From NCBI RefSeq assembly GCF_016863475.1, contig NZ_BOOY01000029.1, forward strand, positions 62,001 through 126,000: a DNA stretch of 64,000 nucleotides, in the 5' to 3' direction. This DNA comes from Spirilliplanes yamanashiensis (GTDB taxonomy: Bacteria; Actinomycetota; Actinomycetes; Mycobacteriales; Micromonosporaceae). This document shows positions 15,919 to 24,143 of the stretch, piece by piece. Numbering within the stretch: the first letter of the stretch is position 1; every line of letters begins with the position of its first letter. The position numbers and the translations under genes are program-made. The notes under the pieces were generated by a model. It had not been told where the DNA came from. It did not search any database and saw only the letters and a program-made list of their open reading frames with translations.

Positions 15919-17516
15919 CCCCCGATCCCGACGAGGGCGATCATCAGCGGCAGCAGCAGCAGGATCAGGATGGCGCCGAGCACGTCGAACGACACCCCGG
16001 ACCGGATCATGGTGGTGATCGGCACGACGCCGGAGCCGTACACGACGGCGTTCTGCGGGGTGGACACCGGCAGCATGAACCCGAACGACGCGGCGAACGT
16101 GGCCGCCAGGGCCGGCACCAGCGGGTCGATGCCGGCCGCCACCGCGATCGGGATGATGATCGGCACCACCACGGCGGCGGAGGCGGTGTTGCTGGTGGTC
16201 TCCGAGATGACGATGGCCAGCACCACCGCGAACGCGGTGATGGCGAACGTGCCGGCCAGGCCCAGCGCGCCGGCGCTGGAGGTGCCGATCGTCTCGGCCA
16301 GCCCGGTGTCGTCGAGCAGGGAGCCGAAGATGATGCCGGTGCCGAACAGCACGATGGTGCCCCAGTCGATGCGGGCGGCGTCGCTCCAGTTCAGGGTGAA
16401 CTCGCGCCGCCCCCAGTCGGTGGGCAGCAGGAACAGCAGCGACGCGCCGAACACCGCGACCACGCCCTCGTTGAGCCGGCCGCTGACCGTCTCGTAGACG
16501 GCGGAGTCGTTGCCGGCGACCAGCGCCACGATGCCCGGCACGATCCACAGGGTGACGGTGACGGCGAACGCCACCAGGGTGTTGCGCTCAGCCCGCGACA
16601 GCTTGCCCAGCCGGGCCCGTTCCGCCGCCACGTACTCCTCGACGCCCTCGATGCGCCGGATCTCCGGCTTGTTGAGCAGCAGCAGCACCAGCGCCAGGAT
16701 GACGAACATGCCGAGGCAGATGGGCGCGGCCACGGCCATCCACTGGGCGAACGAGATGCGGGTGCCGGTGGCCTCCTCGATCAGGCCGCGGCCGATCAGG
16801 TTGGGCGGGCTGCCCACCGGGGTGAGCAGGCCGCCGACGCTGGCGCCGTAGGCGAGCATCAGCATCAGCGCGGCGCCCACCCGCAGCCGGGTCGGGTCGA
16901 AGCCCTCGCCGGCCAGGCCGCGGTCCTGCATGAGCTTGGCGATGACGGCGAGGATGCCGAGCGCGGTGGGCAGCAGCATCGCGACGGTGGCGGTGTTCGA
17001 CACGAACGCCGACAGCAGGCAGGTGATGACGCCGAACGCGACGATGACCCGGGCGGTGGTGCGGCCCACCCCGGGCAGCGACAGCACCCGGAACGCGAAC
17101 CGGCGGGCCAGCCCGTGCCGCAGCATGGCCTGGGCCAGGATGAACGCCCCGATGAAGGTGAACACCGTCGAGGAGCCGAACGGGGCGAGCACGTCGGCGG
17201 CGGGCGCCACGCCCATGATGACGATGAGGCTGACCCCGATCAGCCCGCCGATGGGGATGGGCACCGGCTCGGTCACCCACAGGACGATGACGCCGAGCAG
17301 CAGCCCGCCGAGGGTCTGCTGGCTGGGCGGCAGGTCCAGCGGCAGGGCCAGGAAGATCAGCGTGACGATCGGGGCGAGGAACAGGCCGGTGGTGCGCCGG
17401 CCGCGTTCGAAGCGTTCCTCGGTGTCGGACAGCCGTTGCTCGCCGAGGCTGCGGTAGGTGCCGCCGCCGAGCAGTGCCTGGTCGACGTCCACCCGGCTCG
17501 AAGGTGCTTCTGTCAC
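15915..17516 (-). CDS. DASS (SLC13) family sodium:dicarboxylate symporter
   Basis: This 533-residue membrane protein has about 11-12 hydrophobic segments. It shows the DASS signatures: SNTATVAMLLPTALGI (about residues 170-185), GGLLTPVGSPPNLIGRG (about 225-241) and, near the C-terminus, ETTSNTASAAVVVPI with LPVSTPQNAVVYGSG. These twin SNT / SxPxN elements bind Na+ and carboxylate. Its dehydrogenase partner suggests tartrate or malate as substrate. The start is GTG 17516. A 26-bp palindrome 15-40 nt upstream probably controls the two-gene operon. Confidence 0.92.
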   Translation of the reverse strand: MTEAPSSRVDVDQALLGGGTYRSLGEQRLSDTEERFERGRRTTGLFLAPIVTLIFLALPLDLPPSQQTLGGLLLGVIVLWVTEPVPIPIGGLIGVSLIVIMGVAPAADVLAPFGSSTVFTFIGAFILAQAMLRHGLARRFAFRVLSLPGVGRTTARVIVAFGVITCLLSAFVSNTATVAMLLPTALGILAVIAKLMQDRGLAGEGFDPTRLRVGAALMLMLAYGASVGGLLTPVGSPPNLIGRGLIEEATGTRISFAQWMAVAAPICLGMFVILALVLLLLNKPEIRRIEGVEEYVAAERARLGKLSRAERNTLVAFAVTVTLWIVPGIVALVAGNDSAVYETVSGRLNEGVVAVFGASLLFLLPTDWGRREFTLNWSDAARIDWGTIVLFGTGIIFGSLLDDTGLAETIGTSSAGALGLAGTFAITAFAVVLAIVISETTSNTASAAVVVPIIIPIAVAAGIDPLVPALAATFAASFGFMLPVSTPQNAVVYGSGVVPITTMIRSGVSFDVLGAILILLLLPLMIALVGIGG

Positions 17517-17530
17517 GGCCCACCATCCCT

Positions 17531-17556
17531 CATCGAGTGACGTGCGTCACTTGATG
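17531..17556. promoter_or_regulatory. 26-bp palindromic operator upstream of the dicarboxylate operon
   Basis: CATCGAGTGACG and CGTCACTTGATG flank a central TG, with one mismatched pair out of twelve. It lies just upstream of the symporter start. The form is typical of GntR- or TetR-type operators. No regulator gene is adjacent. Confidence 0.65.
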
Positions 17557-17632
17557 ATAGGGCCGATCGGGCGCCGGCGGCCTACCCGGAACCACCGGTC
17601 TCCACGCGGTCGTTCCGCGCTCGGCAATTACT

Positions 17633-17740
17633 GGATTGCCATTAACGGTAATCCGATAAAGGGCTCGGAGGTGTCCGGGACGAGGCGCGAAAACGGCACA
17701 CCATAATGACAGTTATGTGGTGACAACACACAACTAGTAT
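17633..17740 (+). promoter_or_regulatory. AT-richer promoter region of the endonuclease VII gene with inverted repeats
   Basis: This stretch is visibly poorer in GC than the rest of the window. It holds overlapping inverted repeats (GGATTGCC at 17633-17640 with GGTAATCC at 17647-17654). An imperfect 9-bp repeat pair, AGTTATGTG (17711-17719) and CACACAACT (17727-17735), abuts a -10-like TAGTAT (17735-17740) that is 9 nt before the ATG. Confidence 0.45.
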
Positions 17741-17749
17741 GGTGCAACC

Positions 17750-18190
17750 ATGCCGGAAGAGCTGGTGCACTGCCACCGATGCGACGAGACGAAACCGCGC
17801 AGCGCGTTCTACGACCTGCGCCACACCACGGCGCCGCGGCGGCCGTGCAAGGCGTGCATCCTGGCGGACAAGCGCACCCGCTACGCCACCGCCGACGGCG
17901 ACCGCGTCTCCCACGCCCAGGTGCTGCGCGAGAAGTACCGGCTGACCACCGCCGAGTACGACGCGATGCTCGTCTCCCAGGACGGCCGCTGCGCGATCTG
18001 CGGCGAGCCGGAGACCGCCCGGGGCCGCGGCGGCCGGCCGCGCCGCCTGGCGGTCGACCACGACCGCCGGACCGGCGCGGTCCGGCAGTTGCTGTGCCAC
18101 CGCTGCAACCTGATCACCGGGGCCGTCGCGGAACACCCGGCGCTGCTCGACCGGGTGCGCGACTACCTGCGCGGGCACGGGCTGCGCTGA
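17750..18190 (+). CDS. Recombination endonuclease VII-like HNH protein
   Basis: The 146-residue protein has a leading Cys4-type ribbon (CHRCDETKPRSAF, then PCKACILAD). A central helix KYRLTTAEYDAMLVSQDGRC is followed by the endonuclease VII core ICGEPET...LAVDHDRRTGAVRQLLCHRCNLITG. It has VDHD with paired Cys and the final helix DYLRGHGLR. T4 endonuclease VII resolves branched DNA. Lone chromosomal copies are usually of phage or mobile origin. The AT-rich upstream region fits acquisition, but no other phage gene is present. A start at ATG 17750 gives the full N-terminal ribbon. Confidence 0.85.
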   Translation: MPEELVHCHRCDETKPRSAFYDLRHTTAPRRPCKACILADKRTRYATADGDRVSHAQVLREKYRLTTAEYDAMLVSQDGRCAICGEPETARGRGGRPRRLAVDHDRRTGAVRQLLCHRCNLITGAVAEHPALLDRVRDYLRGHGLR

Positions 18191-18270
18191 CCGGACCCCG
18201 GCCGCTCGTATAGTTGTTATCGCAACCACACTCCCTGAGGTGACCGCCGCGGCGGCCGACAGGACCATCC

Positions 18271-20895
18271 GTGCGTACGTGTGTTCGGCCGCCTCGGCGC
18301 GGAGGCCGCCCCTGCCGGGCGTTCCTGTGCCTGCTGGCGTGCCTGCTGGCGTGCCTCGTGGCGGTGCTGCCGACCGGCGTCGCCGACCGGGCCGCCGCCG
18401 CCGTGGCCGTGCCGGCGGTCACCGGGGTGGCCGCGCTGTCGCAGTCGCAGGGCCTGGCGGTCACGCTGACCTGGCACCCGGTCGCGGGGGCGGCGGGCTA
18501 CCGGGTGTACCGCGCGGCGAGCCCGGCGATGCGCGCCGACGCGGCGACCTACCTGGCGTCGGCGCCGGCTGCCACGCTCGTCGACGACTGGCAGACCCCG
18601 GGCCGGACGCTGTACTACCGGGTCCGGGCCGTGGGTGCCGACGGCGGCGTCGGCGCCGCGTCGCCGGCCGTCGGGGTCACGACCACCGATGACGCCGCCG
18701 CCAGCCGGGCCGACGCGCTGGCCTGGCTGGTCCGCCAGCAGGAGGCCGCGCAGGGCTTCCGCACCACGTTCGACCAGCAGTACCCGACGCCGTTCTCGGG
18801 GCGGGTGCAGGGCCGCGTCGCGGACGTGGACGAGCTGCCCGCCGCGGTCGGCGTCCCCGTCGTGGCGTTCGGCCAGGCGTACCCGGCCGGCCACACCGGC
18901 CCGGTCGACGGCACCTGGGCGGGCGTGGCGCCGGCGGGGGACTACCGGGTCGACGTCTACGCCCGGACCGACACCGACTACCTGCAGGGCTCCTACCCGC
19001 TGCGCCCCGACGGCACCTGGACCAGCGGGCCGGACAGCGTCAGCGCCGGCGTCAAGTCGGCGTACCTCGTGCGGGTCTCCGACGGCGAACGGGTCGCGCG
19101 CTCGGGCGGGCCGGCCGACGTCGTCGCCGGCGTCAGCGTCGAGATCTACACCCGGGCCGACGTGGACTACCTGCTGGCGACGGCGCCGCTCGCCGCGGAC
19201 GGCACGTTCGCCGTGGACGGCGTCAGCGCCGCCACCGGCACCCTGATCGCCCGCCTGGTGAACACCGCCACGGACCGGGTGCTGAACTCGACGGAGTGGG
19301 CGGACGTGCCGAGCTTCCACGGGCTCGTCCGGTCCTTCGGCATCCCGTTCGACGACCCGGCGTACGGCTACGAGGGCGGCGCCGAACGCCGCACCGGGTA
19401 CCGCCTGGAGCAGCGGTCCTGGATCTACGACGACGCCCTGGCGGTGCTCGCCTTCACCGCCGCCGGGCAGACCGACCGGGCCCGGCAGATCCTGGCGCAG
19501 CTCGCCGCGCTGCAGGAGCCGGACGGCACCCTCGCCTTCTCCTACGACGTCTACCGGGGGCAGCTGTTCGACCGCTACGTCCGGTCCGGGGCGCTCGCCT
19601 GGGTGGGCACGGCCGCCCTGGCGTACGAGGAGGTGACCGGCGACGCCCGGTTCCGGGCGTTCGCCGCCGGGCTCGGCGACTTCCTGCTCACCCAGCAGGT
19701 GAGCACCGCCAACGGTCACACCCCCGGGGACCGCCGGTACGGCAGCGTGCTCGGCGGCATCGGCAGCTACGACGGCAACTACGACTTCGTGCCCGGGCAG
19801 ATGCGGTGGGCCAGCACGGAGCACAACGTCGACGCGTACTTCTTCCTGCGCGACCTGGGGCACTTCACCGGCGACGACCGGTACACCGCGGCGTCGTCGC
19901 TGATCAAGCAGAGCCTGCTGACGAACCACTGGAACAGCGCCGAGGGCCGGTTCGGCCAGGGCGTCGCCGAGTCGGGGCCGGACGACTCGGACGCCCTGGA
20001 CGTCGGATCCTGGGGCGGGCTGTTCCTGCTGGCGATCGGGGAACGCGCCAAGGCGCAACAGTCGGCGCAGTACGTCGAGCGGTTCCGGGTCGACGCGACC
20101 ACGGTGGCGGGCCCGGCCGATGCCGGCGGGTCCACCCGCGCCTACGCCCACCCGGGCCCGATCGACGGCTACAAGCCCTACGACCGGGGCTACCCCAACC
20201 CGCCGGACCTGGTGTGGGCGGAGGGCACCCTCGGCGTCATCCTGCTCAAGATACGGCTGGGTCAGGACGTCACCGCCGACCTGCAGAGCATGCAGCGGCT
20301 GCAGGACGCCGACCCGCAGGGCGGGTTCGTCCAGGTGACCACGCCGACCCCGGCGCTGCCGTACGAGTTCAACGTCTGGCCGGCGGTCGGTGGCACCGCC
20401 TGGGCCGCCCTGCTGACCCAGAACGCCGGCCTGCTGTGGCACCGCGACGGCTGGTTCGACGACCACGACCGCCCCACCGGTGGCGGCCCTGCGCCGGCCC
20501 CCGCGGTGCCGCCGGTGGCGCCGCCGGTTGCGCCGCCGGTCGCGCCGAGCACGGCGCCGAGCACGGTGCCGCGCTCCGTGCCGCGCTCCGTGCCGTCCTC
20601 CGTGCCGTCCGCGTCGGCTACCGGGCCCGCGTCGTCTCCGGCCCGTGCCGGCGCCGCCGCACCGGCGGTCGAGTCCGCGACGGCCGCCGCCTCCGTACCG
20701 GGACGGTCACCGTCGTCGTCGTCGCCGTCCCCGCCGGCGCGTGCGGCGGCCGGCCCGCCGGGCGGGACCGGGCGGCACGCGGCCTGGCTCCTCGGTGCGG
20801 GCCTGCTCGTCGCCGCGGCCGCAGCGGCCCTGCTGGTCGTGCGCCGCCGCCGGGCGTCCGGGGGAGCGGCACACCGACGAACTTTCTTGTCTTGA
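18271..20895 (+). CDS. Large secreted, C-terminally membrane-anchored protein with FnIII-like and six-hairpin-like domains
   Basis: This 874-residue protein starts at GTG 18271 (AGGA at 18261-18264). It has a signal peptide with a hydrophobic core around residues 18-32. A fibronectin-III-like domain (about 48-112) follows. Next is a region with two copies of a repeat, VDVYARTDTDYLQGSYPL (about 227) and VEIYTRADVDYLLATAPL (about 289). Then comes a helical region (about 370-730) with STEHNVDAYFFLRDLGHFTG, LLTNHWNSAEGRFGQG and EGTLGVILLKIRLG, which recalls six-hairpin alpha/alpha-barrel glycosidases. A Pro/Ser-rich linker leads to a final transmembrane helix and an Arg-rich tail. It has no LPXTG. 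It may act on surface polysaccharide, but no catalytic pair can be fixed. Confidence 0.8.
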   Translation: MRTCVRPPRRGGRPCRAFLCLLACLLACLVAVLPTGVADRAAAAVAVPAVTGVAALSQSQGLAVTLTWHPVAGAAGYRVYRAASPAMRADAATYLASAPAATLVDDWQTPGRTLYYRVRAVGADGGVGAASPAVGVTTTDDAAASRADALAWLVRQQEAAQGFRTTFDQQYPTPFSGRVQGRVADVDELPAAVGVPVVAFGQAYPAGHTGPVDGTWAGVAPAGDYRVDVYARTDTDYLQGSYPLRPDGTWTSGPDSVSAGVKSAYLVRVSDGERVARSGGPADVVAGVSVEIYTRADVDYLLATAPLAADGTFAVDGVSAATGTLIARLVNTATDRVLNSTEWADVPSFHGLVRSFGIPFDDPAYGYEGGAERRTGYRLEQRSWIYDDALAVLAFTAAGQTDRARQILAQLAALQEPDGTLAFSYDVYRGQLFDRYVRSGALAWVGTAALAYEEVTGDARFRAFAAGLGDFLLTQQVSTANGHTPGDRRYGSVLGGIGSYDGNYDFVPGQMRWASTEHNVDAYFFLRDLGHFTGDDRYTAASSLIKQSLLTNHWNSAEGRFGQGVAESGPDDSDALDVGSWGGLFLLAIGERAKAQQSAQYVERFRVDATTVAGPADAGGSTRAYAHPGPIDGYKPYDRGYPNPPDLVWAEGTLGVILLKIRLGQDVTADLQSMQRLQDADPQGGFVQVTTPTPALPYEFNVWPAVGGTAWAALLTQNAGLLWHRDGWFDDHDRPTGGGPAPAPAVPPVAPPVAPPVAPSTAPSTVPRSVPRSVPSSVPSASATGPASSPARAGAAAPAVESATAAASVPGRSPSSSSPSPPARAAAGPPGGTGRHAAWLLGAGLLVAAAAAALLVVRRRRASGGAAHRRTFLS

Positions 20896-20907
20896 CGAAT
20901 TGTCTTG
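20887..20907 (+). promoter_or_regulatory. Direct repeats TTGTCTTG in the ArsR-type regulator promoter
   Basis: TTGTCTTG occurs at 20887-20894 and again at 20900-20907, a 13-nt period, ending 19 nt before the regulator ATG and overlapping the previous stop. This may be the regulator's own binding site or the -35 area. Confidence 0.4.
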
Positions 20908-20926
20908 TCGGTGAGACGCTGCCGGT

Positions 20927-21523
20927 ATGCAGGACGTCGCCGTGATCGAGGACCCGGCCGCCGCCGAGGTGTCCCTGGACCCCGTCCGGGCCCGGCTGCT
21001 CGCCGAGCTGGCCGAACCGGGCTCCGCCACCATGCTGGCCGCCCGCGTCGGCCTGGCCCGCCAGAAGGTCAACTACCACCTGAAGACGCTCGAGCAGCAC
21101 GGCCTCGTCGAGCTGGTCGAGGAGCGCCGCAAGGGCAACATGACCGAGCGGCTGCTGCGCGCCACCGCCGCCTCGTACGTGATCTCCCCGGCCGCCCTGG
21201 CCGCGGTCGCCCCCGACCCGGCGCGCGCCCCGGACCGGCTGTCGGCGCGCTGGCTGCTCGCCGTCGCCGCCCGGCTGGTCCGCGACGTCGGCGCCCTGCT
21301 CACCGGCGCCACCCAGGCCGGCAAGCGGGTCGCCACCTTCGCCGCCGACGCCGAGGTGCGGTTCGCCACCGCCGCCGACCGGGCCGCGTTCGCCGAGGAA
21401 CTCGCCACCGCGGTCGCGACGCTGGTCGGCAAGTACCACGACGACACCGCCGAGGGCGGCCGCGCCCACCGGGTCGTCGTCGCGGTCCACCCCGCCGTGC
21501 CCGCCCCCACGCGGGAGGGCTGA
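20927..21523 (+). CDS. ArsR-family winged-helix regulator
   Basis: The 198-residue protein has a winged helix at residues about 15-70 (LDPVRARLLAELAEPGSATMLAARVGLARQKVNYHLKTLEQHGLVELV), the layout of ArsR/HTH_20 regulators. A C-terminal region ends VATLVGKYHDDTAEGGRAHRVVVAVHPA and recalls actinobacterial ArsR proteins paired with SRPBCC genes. No metal-binding Cys pair is present. It heads a three-gene run with 3- and 2-nt gaps to an SRPBCC protein and a hydrolase, which it probably represses. Direct repeats just upstream are candidate autoregulatory sites. Confidence 0.85.
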   Translation: MQDVAVIEDPAAAEVSLDPVRARLLAELAEPGSATMLAARVGLARQKVNYHLKTLEQHGLVELVEERRKGNMTERLLRATAASYVISPAALAAVAPDPARAPDRLSARWLLAVAARLVRDVGALLTGATQAGKRVATFAADAEVRFATAADRAAFAEELATAVATLVGKYHDDTAEGGRAHRVVVAVHPAVPAPTREG

Positions 21524-21526
21524 GCC

Positions 21527-22273
21527 GTGGGCAAGGACTTCCAGGTCGCCCGCGAGGCCGCCGTCGACGCCACCCCCGAGCAGGTGTGGGACGCCATCGC
21601 CACCGGCGCCGGCATCGACAGCTGGTTCATGGGCAACACCCGCGTCGACGCCGAACGCACGATCACCACCGCGTTCGGCGGCTACCGCGCCGCCCACCCC
21701 GTGCTGGCGTGGGAGCCGGGGGAGCGGCTCGCCTACGAGGACCGCGACCCGGCGTCCGGGCGGTTCGTGGCGTACGAGTTCCTCATCGCCGGGCGCTCCG
21801 GCGGCGGCGCCGTGCTGCGCACCGTCACCTCCGGGTTCCTGCCCGGCGACGACTGGGCCGACGAGTACGAGGCCATGGGGTACGGCCTGGCGCTGTTCTT
21901 CGACACCCTGGTGGCGTACCTGACCCACTTCACCGGCCGCGCCGCCCGCCCCGTCACCGCGTTCGGGCCCGCCGTCACCGACTGGCCCGCCACCTGGGCC
22001 GCCCTGCACGACCGGCTCGGCCTGACCGCCCCCGTCGCCGCCGGCGACCGCGCCCACCTCACCGGCCCCGGCGGCGCGAGCACCGACGCGGTCGTCTACC
22101 ACGCCGACCCGCACACCCTCGGCCTGCGCACCGCCGGCGCCCTGCTGCGGTTCCTGCGCGGCGCCGACGGCCGGCTCGTCGCCGCCCACCACCTCTTCGA
22201 CCCCACCGACCACGCCGACACCACCGCCGACGCCGCCGCCTGGCAGGCGTGGCTCACCGCGACCAGGAGCTGA
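21527..22273 (+). CDS. SRPBCC (AHSA1-like) domain protein
   Basis: This 248-residue protein begins with the START-like fold pattern VAREAAVDATPEQVWDAIATGAGIDSWFMG and continues with the hydrophobic-cavity strands ending SGFLPGDDWADEYEAM. An extra C-terminal domain of about 100 residues follows. Members bind hydrophobic ligands or assist Hsp90, and here the partner regulator suggests ligand detoxification or signalling. The start is GTG 21527, 3 nt after the regulator stop. Confidence 0.82.
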   Translation: MGKDFQVAREAAVDATPEQVWDAIATGAGIDSWFMGNTRVDAERTITTAFGGYRAAHPVLAWEPGERLAYEDRDPASGRFVAYEFLIAGRSGGGAVLRTVTSGFLPGDDWADEYEAMGYGLALFFDTLVAYLTHFTGRAARPVTAFGPAVTDWPATWAALHDRLGLTAPVAAGDRAHLTGPGGASTDAVVYHADPHTLGLRTAGALLRFLRGADGRLVAAHHLFDPTDHADTTADAAAWQAWLTATRS

Positions 22274-22275
22274 CA

Positions 22276-23073
22276 ATGCCCACCGTCACCAGCAAGGACG
22301 GCACCACCATCGGCTACTCCGCCACCGGCACCGGGCCCGCCCTCGTGCTCGTCGACGGCGCCCTGTGCAGCCGCGCCATGGGACCCGCCGCCGACTTCAC
22401 CGCCCAGCTCGCCGACACGTTCACCGTGCACAGCTACGACCGGCGCGGCCGCGGGGAATCCGGCGACACCGCCCCCTACGCCGTCGACCGCGAGATCGAC
22501 GACCTGCGCGCCGTCATCGAGGCCGCCGGCGGCTCCGCGTACGTGTTCGCCCAGTCGTCCGGCGCCGCCCTCGCCCTGGCCGCCGCCCACGCCGGGGTGC
22601 CGATGCGCCGGCTGGTCACCTTCGAGGCCCCGTTCGTCGTCGACGACAGCCGCGACCCGTACCCCGCCGACATCGCCGCCCGGCTGCGCGCCGCCGTCGA
22701 CGCCGGCCGCCCGGGCGACGCCGTCGCCACGTTCATGCGCCTCGTCGGCGTGCCCCGCGTCGCCCTCGCCCTGATGCGGCTGACGCCGGTGTGGCGCAAA
22801 CTCACCGCCGCCGCACCCACCCTGCCGTACGACTTCACCGTGCTCGGCGACGCCGGCTCCGGCCGCCCCCTGCCGCTCGACGCGTACGCCGCCGTCACCG
22901 TCCCCACCCTGGTGCTGGCCGGCGCCAAGAGCCCCGTCACCATGCGCACCGCCAACCGGCAGATCGCCGACCGGGTCCCCGGCGCCCGGTACGCCGAGGT
23001 GCCCGGCGCCACCCACATGCTCAAGGCCCGCCAGGTCAAGGCCCAGCTCACCGAGTTCCTCGCCGAGCGATGA
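22276..23073 (+). CDS. Alpha/beta hydrolase
   Basis: The 265-residue alpha/beta-hydrolase-fold protein has the oxyanion-region pattern LVLVDGALCSRAMGP, the SYDRRGRGESGD strand-turn, and the nucleophile elbow FAQSSGAALAL (Ser at about 95). The C-terminal catalytic His is in VPGATHMLKA (about 246). The elbow reads Q-S-S-G-A rather than strict GxSxG. ATG 22276 follows AGGAG (22265-22269). It is the third gene of the ArsR operon, and its substrate is unknown. Confidence 0.85.
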   Translation: MPTVTSKDGTTIGYSATGTGPALVLVDGALCSRAMGPAADFTAQLADTFTVHSYDRRGRGESGDTAPYAVDREIDDLRAVIEAAGGSAYVFAQSSGAALALAAAHAGVPMRRLVTFEAPFVVDDSRDPYPADIAARLRAAVDAGRPGDAVATFMRLVGVPRVALALMRLTPVWRKLTAAAPTLPYDFTVLGDAGSGRPLPLDAYAAVTVPTLVLAGAKSPVTMRTANRQIADRVPGARYAEVPGATHMLKARQVKAQLTEFLAER

Positions 23074-23212
23074 GCGGACCGGTGAGCGGGGCTCCCGCCC
23101 CCACTTGAGGCTTTTTCGCAGTGCAACCGGTCGGCAACCGAGCGTGACCCCTTCCTGCACCCGCCGGTGACAAAAGTTCCCCCAGTCAGCAGGACGACAG
23201 GGGGGAACCGAA

Positions 23213-24091
23213 ATGACCATCACCGCCACCGCACCGGCCACCACCACCGCGACCACCACCGCGATCTCGGCCCGCGAGCAGGAGGACATGATCCGGGCGC
23301 ACATGCCGCTCGTCGGTCACATCGTGCGCGACATGCTGTCCCGGGTGCCCGGCCACGTGCACCGCGACGACCTCACCTCCGCCGGCCTGGCCGCCCTGGT
23401 CACCGCCGCCCGCGCCTTCGACCCCGAGCGCGGCATCCCGTTCGGCCGGTTCGCCGCCGTCCGCGTCCGCGGCGCCCTCCTCGACGAGCTGCGCCAGCTC
23501 GACTGGGCGTCGCGCACCGTCCGGTCCCGCGCCCGCAAGGCCGACGCCGCCCGCGAGGAACTCACCCGCACCCTCGGCCGCACCCCCACCCAGGAGGAGC
23601 TGGCCGCCCTGCTCGGCGTCGGCGTCGCCGACCTCAACACCGTCGACGACGACGTGCAGCGCGCCGCCGTGCTGTCCCTGCAGGGCTTCGCCGCCGCCGA
23701 CGACATGGTCACCGAGACCTCCGCCGGCCCCGAGGAGATGCTGCTGTTCCGCGAGCGCATCGGCTACCTGCACGACGCCATCCAGGCCCTGCCGGAGCGC
23801 CTCAACCGGGTCGTCACCGCCACCTTCCTGGAGGAGCGGCCCCTGTCCGAGGTCGCCGACGAGCTCGGCGTCAGCGAGTCCCGCGTCTCCCAGCTGCGCA
23901 CCGAGGCCCTCGGCCTGCTCCGCGAGGGCATGAACACCCACCTCAACCCGGAGCTCGTCGCCGACCGCACCGACGGCTGCGTCGCCCGCCGCCGCGCCGC
24001 CTACGCCGCCCAGGTCGCCGCCCGCGGCTCCCTGCACACCCGGCTCGCCGTCACCAACATCCACGGCGTCAAGGTGGCCGCCGCCGCCTGA
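23213..24091 (+). CDS. RNA polymerase sigma factor of the WhiG/FliA type
   Basis: The 292-residue protein has sigma-70 region 2 (DMIRAHMPLVGHIVRDML to FGRFAAVRVRGALLDELRQ). Region 3 follows (ARKADAAREELTRTLGRTPTQEELAALLGV) and then region 4 (LPERLNRVVTATFLEERPLSEVADELGVSESRVSQLRTEAL). The VRVRGALLDELR element is characteristic of the FliA/WhiG/SigB-related group. In actinomycetes this group controls motility or spore-septation genes. The C-terminus is about 50 residues longer than WhiG. ATG 23213 follows AGGGGGGAAC. Its regulon cannot be told from the window. Confidence 0.88.
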   Translation: MTITATAPATTTATTTAISAREQEDMIRAHMPLVGHIVRDMLSRVPGHVHRDDLTSAGLAALVTAARAFDPERGIPFGRFAAVRVRGALLDELRQLDWASRTVRSRARKADAAREELTRTLGRTPTQEELAALLGVGVADLNTVDDDVQRAAVLSLQGFAAADDMVTETSAGPEEMLLFRERIGYLHDAIQALPERLNRVVTATFLEERPLSEVADELGVSESRVSQLRTEALGLLREGMNTHLNPELVADRTDGCVARRRAAYAAQVAARGSLHTRLAVTNIHGVKVAAAA

Positions 24092-24112
24092 CCCACCCCG
24101 CACTGCTGACAC

Positions 24113-24142
24113 GGGCCCGGCCGCACCCCTGCGGCCGGGCCC
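24113..24142. terminator. Perfect 13-bp hairpin between the sigma gene and the UPF0303 gene
   Basis: GGGCCCGGCCGCA (24113-24125) and TGCGGCCGGGCCC (24130-24142) flank a CCCC loop, between two convergent stops. Confidence 0.85.
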
Positions 24143-24143
24143 T

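Noticed and set aside
20700-20895. LPXTG sortase signal at the end of the large secreted protein
   Set aside because: The C-terminus has a hydrophobic helix and Arg-rich tail, but no LPxTG-type motif precedes it (only GGTGRHAAW).
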